Below, one piece after another: positions 36,258-48,200 of a DNA stretch of 64,000 nucleotides. Location: NCBI GenBank assembly GCA_951640195.1, contig OX621169.1, positions 1,922,001 through 1,986,000 on the forward strand, given 5' to 3'. The notes below the pieces were generated by a model. The model saw only the letters and a list, made by a program, of their open reading frames with translations, made no database searches and was not told the DNA's origin. The position numbers and the translations under genes are program-made. This DNA comes from Porpolomopsis calyptriformis. Taxonomy: Eukaryota; Basidiomycota; Agaricomycetes; Agaricales; Hygrophoraceae. Position 1 is the stretch's first letter, and the number at the start of each line of letters is the position of its first letter.

Positions 36258-37078
36258 TCAGGTTGGTCCCACTAACTTTTGGAGTGCTTTGACAGCTTTC
36301 TCAAGTCGAGCCGTACGCTTTTCCATCTCTAGCTGCCTCTGGGTTATCACTTCCAGCCGCTGCACAAGTTCAGAAGTGGCTAACGATTCCACTGTTGCTG
36401 GATTGGCAGCAGAGATCGGTAATGAAGGCCGTACTCTGCCTTTGTACTTGCGGAAAGGTTCACGGCCTAGAATGAGGATACACCTTAGTATGGTGTCGCG
36501 TCAATTGCACCTTGAGGTTCGACATGCCGTTCACTGTGCACTTGGTCTTGAGAAGGGAGCAGTGCGTGCACGCTCTCTTCTCGTTGGGACGCTTGGTCAC
36601 CCACGCTGTAGGTGGCCATACACATCGCAGGGATTTCCCCTTGCAATTCTCACAGATCTGTGCAAAATGTCTTTGAGGCACAGACATAAATAGTGCAGGT
36701 ATGAAGGAACCTCACCGGCTCGGAATTCATCTCTGCATGGACATCCTGGATTTCTTTCGTCTCCGGGATCATGTCAGTTTTCGGGCTCTGTTCCTTTCCC
36801 CTTGTTTCGTTGCATTGACCTATTGACACTGGCTGGTCATCATCTGTAGTAGCCAATCCCTCTGATCCACTTTTCAACTTTCTTTTCTTTTTCGGTTGAC
36901 TGTGTGCCTCATCAGAACAAGGCGATCGCTTAACTCTCATCTTGACTGCTGTTTCAGAAGGACTGGTGGGAGAGCCATTTCGGCGGGGGGGTGCACGAGT
37001 TGCATTGTCACTTGATGGTCTGTTGATTTCCTCTGACGCTGTCGCGCCTTGGGGGCTCTCCGGAGAAGGTGTGCTCAT
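36258..37078 (-). CDS. Cysteine-motif and coiled-coil protein, unknown role
   Basis: A minus-strand gene with three coding segments. The N-terminal part from ATG 37078 is disordered and Ser/Pro-rich with a basic patch (KKKRKLKSG). The middle (about 36480-36690) has cysteine pairs ICENCKGKSLRC and ACTHCSLLKTKC that resemble half of a Zn(II)2Cys6 or a small zinc-binding module. The C-terminal segment (about 36258-36470) is a helical coiled coil (ELVQRLEVITQRQLEMEKR). The exon joins do not keep frame cleanly with canonical sites, so either splice sites are unusual or the gene is damaged. A nuclear or DNA-binding role is possible but not shown. Confidence 0.5.
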
Positions 37079-38644
37079 AGCCACGACACGACAATGTAAG
37101 ACCAAGCTGATTTGGAGATATGGGCCGAAGTTGAAATGGGCAATCGTTGAATGAACGAGTGAAAGTTGTCACACACCTTCATCTTGCATGACAGTAGCAT
37201 CGCCCGCTGATCGAACTGCAACCCCTCTTTGGATGGAACACAGAAGCTTATGGTACTTGTCTATTTTACAATTTCAATGTCTGCGATTGACAATCCGTTC
37301 GCACATCAATCATAGTATTTCGTCTGAACATACACTCCAGCATTAAGCGAAGTTCAGCCGTGGCCTTCACCCAGAGCTGCTAGAATGGACTCGAACAAGA
37401 TTTTGGCACTCTCGCTTCCGCGTTGAAACCTGCTCGCTCGCTGCTCTCGATATGCTGATACTCTTTTGAAGTCTGCTTAATTCGTTGTTCAATTGGCCGT
37501 TACAGGATGTTGGTCTGTGATGTCAATAGCGAAAAAACGGTTGCAGGCTCTTCTTTTGTCGGAGCGGGATGTGAGTTTTTTTCATAACGACTCCATGAGT
37601 TCATTGATTTATGGCAGTACAAGTTCCGAGACCGACAAAGGATGGGAGAGATTTCCAATGCAAAATCTTTGTTCTTCCGTGTCAAGTTGGATGTCCAAAC
37701 CACCAGACAATGCAAGCAGTATTACCCTTGGCTTCAACTTCTATGCTCCGTAAGCTGGAGGAAGTGTACGACATTGCTTTGTCCTCGCCAAAATCTCACT
37801 ATTTAAAACCCACCATTCCATCATCCCATCTCCCTCCATCGCAATTCCCATACCACCTTCCCCCCAAAAAATGACAACACCCAATACTTTCTATTTTCAC
37901 GCCGAGGATGCCAAAGCGTTCATCGCGAAATCCCTTTCCTGGGACTACAAGAGACGAGCGGCTGAGCATGAACATGATGCTTAGCCATTGTCAAGCTGGG
38001 TAAGCATATTTCGACGACTCGTTGAGAAGGTTCCATCATCAAGAACGGTTCTTATAGGGAAAACCACATACTGGTGATCGGTGTTAATTGAGCATCAGCA
38101 CCAGTTATGTACTCCTCTTTTCCTCACCAGTAGAGTATGTCGTGCCTTTGCGGAAAGCTGCGAGGACCTTATTGCTTTTCATCCCGTGCCTCCTTAATGC
38201 TCATCATACAGGTATTCCAATGAGGACACCTGGTCTCCCTCCCTCAGAAGATGCGTCTTCTACACTAGACCACTGTCACCGAAATGGGAGGGTCTATCCA
38301 CGTTCCCGCTCAAATTCTGCGCAATTCACCCTATCCCAGAGACATAAAAGGCCCCCCAGAGATAGATTCTTGTCGTGTCACGCAATGCATTCAAGGGATT
38401 CTCTATTATTCATGTTTTAATACAAGTATGCTTTGAATTCAATATTTGACTGAAAAATCCGAGTGGAAATCGACTTCTGCTTGGATTTTTCAGTAATTAT
38501 TGAATAGCGATTATGCGATACTTGTGATCCAAGGGGGAGAGCGAGATCAACGTGCCAACCTGAAAGTGAAAAGGATAACGAAGCAGAACTAATATTACAA
38601 CTTGCAGTAAGAACTCAAGCGGTTAGCTCGTGATCAATAGGATA
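37079..38644. other. Intergenic, no clear gene
   Basis: About 1.5 kb without a supportable gene. Open frames at 37493-37874 and 38088-38420 have no domain content. A hairpin-forming inverted repeat lies at 38435-38505. Confidence 0.45.
38435..38505. repeat. Inverted repeat (imperfect hairpin)
   Basis: The arm GAATTCAATATTTGACTGAAAAATCC (given in two overlapping parts as GAATTCAATATTTGAC and GACTGAAAAATCC) is mirrored by GGATTTTTCAGTAATTATTG after a spacer of about 21 nt. Arms are about 23 nt with one or two mismatches or gaps. It could be a small MITE remnant or the 3' end of a transcript. Confidence 0.6.
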
Positions 38645-39933
38645 TTATAGTAGCGCACGAACTTGAGTAGGCCCGCCGTCTACCCCAAAGTCCCACACGT
38701 CCATGACTGTAGCGCCTTTGTCATGGCTGGCAGCAACACACCACTTGTCGTTGAAAGCGAGTTTCCACACATTCTCCTTTCCTGTCAGCAACTCTCTCAC
38801 CACTGTACCATCCTGAATATCCCACAACTTTAGTGAGCCGTTAGAACCGCTCAGCAGCTTGAAAGCGTCGTGTTGGAGGCAACTTATAACCTCGGTGTGA
38901 GAAGCCAGGATGTGACGCAAATCCCCTGTGTTGGGATCCCAGACCCGGATTGTACAGTCGGGGGATGCTGAGACGAGATACGATGGAGATACGTCAAGGA
39001 GACCGACGATGGAGGTGTGCCCAGTGAGGACGTGTTGACATTGGCCTGTGCGAAGGTCCCAAACACGGACTGTCCCGTCCATAGAACTTGAGTATGCCTG
39101 GTTGCGGGCCAAGTTGAGTCCCACATTGTAAACTGCGAAGGAGTATTAACACTGGTGAATCACCTAATTGAAACGTAGACGCACCCCTGTGCGAGTGACC
39201 AGTCAACACCCATTTACATTCACCAGTGACAATGTCCCAGATACGGACATCGTAGTCGTAACTCCCGGAGACCAAGGTGCGCCCTCTAGCTGCAAGGGAA
39301 TGAACCGATTGGTGGTGTCCTTCTAAATGATGATTGAAATATGGATTGTTCTTCACGTCCTTGTAATAGAAATACTATCAATACGTTATTGCAGAAAAGT
39401 AAAAGTCATCCTACAGTGGCGCCATTTTCCTCATCGAAACCATATTCTTTGTCTCCGGGTTGGGGTAACGTCCAGACACGAAGAGAACGATCTCTACTCC
39501 CACTAACGATCAAAGGCTGATTGGGGCATCTTTCTTGCGCGGTCAGCCCTGCCTCGCCTCCGACCTCAATCCATTCGGGCTCGACGACCGAGAGACAACG
39601 AACTGTGGCCGTATGTCCCCTAAAGACATGGGTACATCTCCCGCTGGACAAGTCCCAAACGCGCACCGTCTTGTCTGTCGATCCGCTCACGAGAGTATCT
39701 TGGCTGGATGCAAGAGCCCACACACCACCCTCGTGCCCTTCAAGCGATCGGAGTAGCCGCCCCGTGGTGGGTGAAAACACACATATTGTGCTACCCTCCG
39801 AAGCAGAAATGATTCGGCCATCGGAGATGATGAGGCAAGTGACTATCAATGATCCGTGGGCAGGGAATGAGAGGTGAGGGGGGTTCTGATTGCTAAACCA
39901 GCGGTCGCGATGATGATGGTCTGGTTTAAGCAT
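38645..39933 (-). CDS. Cdc4/Fbw7-like WD40 protein without F-box
   Basis: A three-exon WD40 protein starting at ATG 39933 (MLKPDHHHRDRW), with introns near 39415-39362 and 39188-39134. Eight WD40 units are read, including GHEGGVWALASSQDTLVSGS, GSTDKTVRVWDLSSGRCTHVF, SGSYDYDVRIWDIVTGECKW and SMDGTVRVWDLRTGQCQH. They align in order with the propeller of the complete gene at 42276-45162, and the intron positions match. The copy begins just before the propeller: no F-box, no dimerisation region and no acidic C-terminal tail. A WD40-only Cdc4 paralogue could bind phosphodegrons without recruiting SCF, but this is inference. An upstream exon was not found in 39934-42275. Confidence 0.75.
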
Positions 39934-42275
39934 CTTGCACTTGACTTATTTAATGTCTCGGCGTGTTTAAATGGCCACGTCAGGTGCCTCTTGAACTCAA
40001 ACCACCATCTGGGTTGGGGTGGGTTGGGTTTTCCCACGGCGAAAACCTGGGCAAGAGGGGATGGAAAACCATCTCAAACAAGCCGACAGCACCTCGTCGC
40101 CCCGCCAGCCAGCCTCGTATAGCGAGCCGTCTCTATTCTTTTCCTTGTGTTGTTGTGGTCACCGTCTCTTAGGCTACGCTTAACCCCCAACGTAACCCCC
40201 AAACTCTCGAAACTCACTGTGTCACCCAAAGCCCCAGGGTCTACCCCCTCATACGTTTATAAATAAAGTAGCAGGGCTAGTCGTAGATAACTAGCCACCG
40301 CGTCTTAGCACGTACGTTTGCTTGTTGCGGTATACAAATGCTGAATACAAAAAAAAATAAAAAAAAATAAATGGCCACGTGATCGCTATGTGTATTAGTC
40401 ATCATTCTCCGATTGAAGGGCCAAAAAAGCTTCCTTGATACTCCATCACCTAGGCATGCGTCCGTCCAGATGATAGTACGTGCAGAATTTGGGTCTACGC
40501 AGGTCATGCGCTTCCCCTACTCCACACAACTCCCATTCGAGTCTGGACCAAGCAAAAAATGCCGAAACCCCCCCCCCCCCCCCATCGATCATCCATTTGC
40601 GCGCACCCCATTCTCATTATTATGTTCATCCATCATACCTCCTGTCAGTTTTCATTTTCAAACGCGACCCAGAGTACACAGCCTCCCCCACGCCCGACTC
40701 TTTCACACACAGCCAATAATCACATATGAGTTTGGGACATCTTTTAGTCTTATCTATCCCATCCACGCCACCGCTCCCAAGGTTATTTTCCCAATGAGAG
40801 GGGGATTCATGCCTCATTAGAGGACACTACTATGACCTTTGGAGACTGGAGTGTACCTGACCCACCACGACGGTCCGAATCTGCTGACGCAACTGCGCAG
40901 AGTCAGATTGCCGGTGTCAGTGGATGATTAGTTACCGCACCGCACCTCACCTTCCCTGAGCTCCCCTGAACGAGAACATGAAACCTTTACCACACAAACT
41001 ACTTCCCCTCGCCTGTCGTTTTTTTTTTTTTTTTTTCACACACTGGTCACTTTCATAATTTTTACCTTTGTTCTTCTCGTGTACCCATACGAGCACTCCT
41101 TTCTTTTTTGAAACTTAGACATTGGCCGAGCGTAATATAGGAGCTCCTATCCCGGTGATTTTTCCACGTGAGCATATATCCTCATCTTCGATCAAAAAAT
41201 CATCGCCGCTGAGAACTTGATACCAAAAAAGACAGATTTTGATAGATTACCGGAATCACTACGATCCTGGGGCACACACACACACCCCCACCCACCCCTG
41301 TCGCGTTCCAACCACAACCCCATTCATTCCACACTCTGGGGGAGGGGGGGGGGGAACACGTTATGTATCGATCCCTCCGTTTGGTTCTGATCCTCCCAGG
41401 CCCATTGTTCTTAGCTCAAGAAGTACAACATCTGAATCGCAGAAAGCAGTACGCACACACACAAAAAAACAGCCAACCGCGTATCCTTATTCTCACCCAA
41501 CCCCCCTCTCTCTCAATGTTTTTTTCAAACTCGGTCAAGGTACAGCAACTCCACCGCTAGATCCCTCCTATATTTGCCTTGCCTTGCCTTGCCTCGCCTC
41601 GCCTCGCCTCGCCTCACCTCACCTCACCCTTGTTTCCTCTCACACTTCTTTTTCTGATCCTTCTTTTTGAAATCCGGTCATCTTTTTCCACGTGTGTCTG
41701 TATGTGTCTGTATATATGTGGGGCGCGTTGATGAAATATCATTCGATCATCTCCACCCATTCCATTATCGTCATCGTCATTTCTTATTTTTTTCCATAGG
41801 TAACCGGAGACACTAAACATGTTAAAGAAACAACACCCCCTGGCCAGGGTAAGCCAAGCAGTTTGGTAGCTTGGCAGCCAGGCAGCCAATGTGCATTGTT
41901 CTGCATTAATAATGTCTTTCAAATTCGAGCGCCGGAATTACCATCACGGCCATATTCCCTTCAATTTCAAGTCCATCCAAGTGGTACTCACTCTTTGATA
42001 TAGAAATTACATACCATGAAACCCATGCTATATTCCCTGGGCGATGCACCGCTCTACTAACCACCTAACTAAAACATTTCCCGATCTAACTAACCCGGAA
42101 TAAACCTAAAGAGTACTTTCTGTGAAACCCTTGCCTTTGGCTACACGATCGATGATATAACAACATTTCCTCCCGATCCGACCAAATGAAGAAGAGAAAA
42201 AGGGTAAAAAAAAAAAAAAAAAGCTAGGAGTGAAATACAATCATCAACTACGTTTGATTTCTCTCTTTTTTTTTT
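39934..42275. other. Low-complexity intergenic region between the two Cdc4-like genes
   Basis: About 2.3 kb without a supportable gene. It contains homopolymer runs (C run near 40567-40584, T run near 41020-41037, A run near 42206-42222), CA-rich tracts near 41270-41300 and the pentamer repeat at 41576-41628. Confidence 0.5.
41576..41628. repeat. Pentanucleotide microsatellite with stepwise variants
   Basis: Consecutive GCCTT, then GCCTC, then ACCTC units, about ten in all. The variant changes in blocks along the array, as expected from local unit spreading. Confidence 0.85.
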
Positions 42276-45162
42276 TCAACGTCGACGAGCCCCGTGACTT
42301 CGTATTCTAGGACGCGTCGGCGTCTCATCATTCGGAGGTAACGTTCGAGGATGAAGGAACGGCGCAGGGTCCACCGCCGCCTCCGCAACCGGTGCCGCCA
42401 ACAACGACAACGCGTGTTTCCGCCCAGACATCGTCATCGCTCCCTTACCCTCCATCGAACCGTTCCCACCGCTTCGCTTCCGCGCACTCGCTCGCGATGA
42501 TGGCGCCCACTTGGAGGACTGAACGCCACCCTCTTCCTCCTCCTCCTCCCCCTCCTCCTCCTCCTCTTCCGAGCCGTCGTCGTCCATCGATACCGTATCC
42601 GAATCTTCATCCTCCCCGCCGCCGCCACCGACACTACCAGGACACACATCTTGATCCTGATCAATCGGCTCGTCCACATCCGCCGACTCAGACTCGGACG
42701 GGACGAGATCCTGGTCCATGGCGTCCACATCCGCCTGCTCCTGATCATCATCCTCATCCTCGCTGTCCTCATCATATATCCCGCCCGGTGGCTCCCCGAC
42801 CCACTCATCATCATCCTCCTTCCCAAAGTTCCACACGTCGAGCACCGTCGTGTCGTTCCGATTGCTCGCGGCCACACACCACCGTCCCTCAAACACGACC
42901 TGCCAGACACCGGTGATACCCGTGAGGAGGTCCCTGACCACGGTACCGTCCCGGATATTCCACATCTTCAACGTCCCGTCCGAGCCGCTGAGCACCTTGA
43001 ACTCGTCATGCTGGAAACACGTTATAGCGCCCGTGTGCGCGGCAAGCGTATGACGCAATTCACCCGTGTCGGAGTCCCATATGCGGAGCGTCGAATCGGC
43101 AGCGGCCGAGACGAGGTAGGAAGGGGAAAGACCGAGAAGGCCGACGAGAGAAGAGTGCCCTGTGAGGGTGTGTTGGCATTGGCCCGTTCGAAGGTTCCAA
43201 ACCCGGACTGTTCCGTCCATAGAACCTGAGCATGCCTGATTACGACTCAGGTCCAATACGACGCTGTAAACTAAATAAAAAAAATCCATCAGTTTATAAC
43301 ACATGACGTTGCAGGGTGAGAAATACCCTTTTGTGAGTGACCGATTAATATCCATTTACAATCGCCAGTGACAATGTCCCATATACGGACGGTACAGTCA
43401 TAACTACCAGAGACCAAAATTCGCCCTCTGGCAGCAAGGGCGCGGACGGCGTGCTCGTGGCCTTCCAAATGAAGCTTGTGATAAGGGTTATCGTCAACGT
43501 CCTTTGATGTTTTAGTCAGCGAGCATGTTCTAGAAGTGAGAATGTATTTCACCTCTGAAGGATCCATCTCGGCATCGTCGGCTCCGTAGCACCTGTATTC
43601 TTCGTCACCTGGTCGTGGTAAGGCCCAGACACGGAGGGAGTGATCTCTGCTGCCAGTGACGATCATAGGTCGTTTTGGCCATTTTTCTCGTGTGATGATA
43701 CCGCCTTGGGCTTCGAACTCGATCCATTCTGGTTTGACGATGGAAAGACAGCGTACGGTGGAGGTGTGTCCGCCAAAGACGTGGGTGCAGCGGCCGGTGG
43801 ACAAGTCCCAGATTCGGACGGTTCTGTCTGTAGAACCGCTGACGAGGATGTCCTTTGTGGCTGCGAGAGCCCATACACCGCCTTCGTGACCATCAAGGGA
43901 TCGGAGTAGCTGGCCTGTGGTGGGTGAGTAAACGTGTATGGAATGGTCATCGGAAGCGGAGATGATTCGGCCATGGGAGAATATGAGACAGGTGACGACG
44001 GAAGAACCGTGTGCGGGGAAAGAGATGTGTTTGGGGTTCTGATTGTGGACCCAGCGTGTGCGAGTGAGATGTCTTGATTTGAAGAGAGTTTTGAAGGGAT
44101 GGGGCATGGGTAAGGCGTTTGGGACGGATGGGGGTAGACGTTGTCGCTGTGCGTATATAGAACGTGCAAAGGCGCGCTCGGAATCGCCGCCGAACCAAAT
44201 TTTTGTGTTCTTGAGCAAGTCTCTCCATAGAACGGGATCGGAGTCGATGATGGCCCGCCATGATTTAGAGACGCGAGAGGCGCGGGCCAAGGTGGAAAAG
44301 GGGAGATAGCTGAGGATGTGTGAGACGAGTTCGGGTGGGAGGAGAGTGAGGAAGTCACGTGCTAAGGTGGGAGTGAGGACGGAGTGGAGTGTGCGTAGGA
44401 CGGGGAGGGGAGAGTGGCGGAGGAGGGTGAGGAGGAAATGAGACTGAAGTTGGGGGGGGAGAGATGTGAAATGGGACAAGAGAGAGGGGAGTGTCAAGAG
44501 GGTGGTGAGGGAGAGATCAGGCTGGAGTGGGTGCTGGGGCCGGGGAGAAGAGGAACCGGAAGGGGGCGCGGAGGGCCAGAGGGAGTGGGGCGGAGGAGAG
44601 CCGTGGGGAGAAGGGAGAGGGGATGGAGGAGCAGCGGCGTTTATAGGGACGATAGCAGGTCTTTGTCTCTTTCGAGGGGGAGGCGTGTTTGGTTCAAAAT
44701 CGGGAGTGGATTCGACGCCTTCCATCATGTTTTGGTCAGCGGCAAAAGATCTTTTCTTACCGTAACGCTCTACTGCGTCTGCTAGACCGAGTACGTTTGA
44801 GTTATCGAGGTGGTCGTCGCGACGGAGCATCTTCCAGCCATTGCCTCCGACGAGTTGGTCTTCCTCCTGCATGTCCTCCTGACCATCCTCTCCGTCGCGA
44901 AAAGTGGCGCGGGCACCGTTTGGGAAGAGGAGAGGAAAGTGACGAAGCGATTTAGGGAGATTGGCGTGAAGCAGAGGGTAGTTCTTTGGGTCATTTGGAA
45001 ACGAAGGGGATGGCAAATCTGGTAACTGAATTGGAGCGTAAGTAGTTGTAGTTGTAGTTGTTGTGACGACCCTATAAAAACGTTAAGCGAGAAATCAAGA
45101 ATAAAAAGTAGAAATACACACGTAGTCGTATTCACTGACGGTTGAAGGTGAATCATAGACAT
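42276..45162 (-). CDS. cdc4: F-box/WD40 protein, Cdc4/Fbw7-like SCF substrate receptor
   Basis: Substrate receptor of an SCF ubiquitin ligase. Exon 1 (45162-45122) starts MSMIHLQPSVNTTT, and exon 2 starts at 45071. Later introns are at about 43552-43502 (in frame) and 43326-43271. A long N-terminal region contains Arg/Lys patches (PPPRKRQRP). A helical region (LPPQLQSHFLLTLLRHSPL) precedes the F-box, which reads FLTLLPPELVSHILSYL then ARASRVSKSWRAIIDSD. Eight WD40 repeats follow, e.g. GHEGGVWALAATKDILVSGS, GSYDCTVRIWDIVTGDCKW and GSMDGTVRVWNLRTGQCQH. The C-terminal 150 residues are an acidic tail with long Asp/Glu runs and a basic end. Eight blades fit Cdc4. The tail is atypical and encoded by simple repeats. 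Confidence 0.85.
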
Positions 45163-45284
45163 GAATGAAAAGCCACTTTTTAAAAAATTAATATTTTTAA
45201 TAATTTTTAATATTATTTAAACTCCGATTCTCTCTCTTTCTCTCTTTTCAAAACAAAACTCGTAATTTTATTCTCATTTTAACC
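45163..45284. promoter_or_regulatory. Short AT-rich divergent promoter
   Basis: 122 bp between opposite start codons of the Cdc4-like gene and the zinc-cluster factor. Bases 45178-45221 are almost pure A/T (TTTTTAAAAAATTAATATTT type), followed by a CT-rich stretch. It probably drives both genes. Confidence 0.6.
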
Positions 45285-48200
45285 ATGAACAACCCACTGA
45301 TCACTCTTTTCAATCCAGATTTTATCATCTCTCACCAAGACGTTCACTCTATGCAACCACCCCAATCACCAGCTATCCCGATAGATCCCGCCCTCGCTCT
45401 ATATCCCCCTTACTATCCGTACCCCCAACCTCAGCACCCCATCCACACACAACATCTCTCCCTTCCCCAGCACTACTCCTCCCCATCCTCTCAGGGCTCT
45501 GAATCTCTCGGAACACCCCCCACAGACCACATCGCCTTCCCAAATGGCATCGGCAAACGCTCCGCTTCCATCATCAACCCCGCCCAGTCTGGCAGCCGCA
45601 AGAAACCCAGGAACGACGACGACGACGACATGCACTCTCCCGCCCCAGAAAAGGACGAAGGAAAGGCGAAACCCACAAGAGGCTCCCGGTCAGTCTCCTT
45701 CCTCCCCCTCCCCTTCCCCTCCATCTCATCCTCTCCACCAGCGCCTGCACCGTCTGCCGTCGCCTTAAAATGAAATGCGTCGGCGCAGAACAGGGCCCCC
45801 CCTGCAAACGCTGTCAGGCCGGAAACCACCAGTGTATCTTCGAGGAATCCAACAGAGGAAAACGCTCCTCCAAGTCCGTCTCTCCTCCGTCTCCCCTTCT
45901 TCTTAACTAACTCCCTCTCAGGAAGCACGAAATTCTCACTCGATCTTTGCGAAAAATGGAACAAACCCTCGACACCGTCCTCCGTTCAATTGGAAATCCC
46001 AGCATCGCATCCGGCATGGTATCCCGTTCCCCCTCCCCTTCCACCACCGCCGCTACACAAGCCCTACTAGCTTCCCCCTCTCCACCCCCACCTCCCCTCC
46101 TCCCAAACCAGCCCCCACCAGGCTCCCCCAGGCTTCATTCCTTGCCAGACAACTCCTTGAACCCCTTGGGTCTTCTCGCCGAAGCCAGTCTAGCCAATCG
46201 CAGGGCCCAATTGGGCTCTCAGCGAAACGTAAGCGCACTCTCCGCCAGATCCACTGACACAGGAAAAGTCGGCGTCGCCAGTGATAACTACTTCAGGCCT
46301 GGTCCGTAATCCTTTAATTCTTATCTAAACCTGCTTTTCATCCACCCCCTACAGGGCCCATGACCATATTACCCCTCCGTCGCCTCTACATCGAACGTCA
46401 AGTCCAGCCTGAAATGCTTTCCTTTGTCGGAACAGACGATGTCGTCGCATTATTTAATATGTCCGTCTTCATCCACTCTCTTCCTATCCATCTTCACCCT
46501 CTTCTCTAGATATTTCGAACATATCAACGTACGCATCCCCTACCCCCGATCCCATCCCCTCTTCACCTTCTCCATCAGATGCACTGTAACTTGTTGGATC
46601 GTGATTTTCATTCCCCATCCCTAGTCTGTTCTCGCTCCCCCTTCTTACTCACCACTGGCAAGTCTTCATCCCCATCCCATCAATTTATCCTCATCCCTTC
46701 TCTAGTTTGCGCCATTTCTTCCAAATTTTACACCGCTCGCCCCGATCTCCATCCTCGTCTCACCGAGCTCGCAAAGAAACTCTCCTTCAACGTCCCTTCA
46801 AAAGGCTACAAATCCGTAGAGATCGTCCAAGCCTACCTTCTTCTTACCTTATGGGGTTGTGGCGCAGTCGAACGATACGAACTCGACGGAACCTGGATGA
46901 TGCTTGGCATGGCCATCAGGTGAGAATACCCCCGTCATCCATTTTACTCACTCACTTCCAAAAATAGAATGGCCACGGATTTGAACCTCCATCGTAAAAC
47001 AGCTGTCACAAGCACAGACTCCCAAGAAGGCAGAGCTCGTGACAGAGAAGTCCACAATCGCGAACGCACATGGATACTCTGCTATTGCCTTGATCGCAGT
47101 TTCAGCGCTCAGATGGGAAAGCCACATTCTATCAAAGAAGAGTATGTACTCCAACGATCGGTTCATCACAACTCACTCACCTCTTCTAGTTTCGTCTTGC
47201 GTAATGCCTCTCAATGGTACCGCTCTCCCGCCGCTATCCCTTCTGATGCCACTCTCGCCGCATACCTCGTCAGTCGCAATCCACCACGATCTAAAAAAAA
47301 CTCATTGTGTCACAGGAATTTCAGCGCATCCTCTCCCGAAGTCTCGACATTTTGTATTCGGGTACCACTTCAGCGTCAGGTCTCCAAGTCGAAATTGATT
47401 ACTTGCTTGTCATCAAGACCTTTGAAGCCCAAATGGTCACCTGGCAACAGGATTGGGTCACCTTGAGAGGCGCCTGGGGAGATAGTGAGCATTTTCAGTC
47501 GTATGTATTCACTCTGCTGACCGGTGGGAACCATCTTTCCAGAGGAAATTCCCGTTATTGCCAACTACAAAAAACTCATTGCAAAATTGTATTACAACTA
47601 TGCCATGCTCGTCATTAATTCCTTTGGTCTTCAAAATGCCCTCGAGCGTTCGCCCGTCGATATCGGCCATTTCTTCGCCCGGTGTCATAACTGTGCTACC
47701 ACTGTCGCCACCGTCGTCCGTGACGAACTCGGGCCTAGTGGGTTCATGAGATATTCTCCCGACTCTCACTTTGTCCAGACTTCGTACGCCGTCCTCAGCC
47801 TGTTGAAGGTAAGCATCTTCTCCGCCGCAAAATTATTATCATCTCACCACTCTCTCTCTCCCAGCTTTTGCGACCCGAATTCCAGGCGTACCTTGACGAT
47901 GAACAAAAAACGGTCAACTTGGTCAAGGACGTGGCGGATGTGCTGGGAACTATCGCTGCCAATCCACTTCATACGCCCGCCCTCTACAGCGGCTTCCTTC
48001 GCGCGATCATCTCTGCCAAGGCCGACAATCACACCGGGTCGTCCTCACAAAGTGGGGAAGGTTCGCCACCGCCACCTCCACCGTCATCATCGTCATCGTC
48101 ACATCCCAATGATTCCATCGATCACCAGGTAGATCCTACTAGTCCCGTCGAAGGCTCGCTCTCGAACCCCTTCGCGGGGTATAATATGAACGGCGAATGT

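Noticed and set aside
37493..37874. Two overlapping plus-strand frames
   Set aside because: No domain, no splice-consistent extension and overlapping alternative frames; treated as chance open frames.
41239..41670. Open frame of 143 codons in the intergenic region
   Set aside because: Made of CA, poly-G and pentamer repeats; low-complexity peptide without a domain.
42392..43229. Long plus-strand open frames opposite the Cdc4-like gene
   Set aside because: They are shadows of the repeat-coded acidic tail and WD40 region; composition is biased (Pro/Ser/His-rich) and there is no domain.
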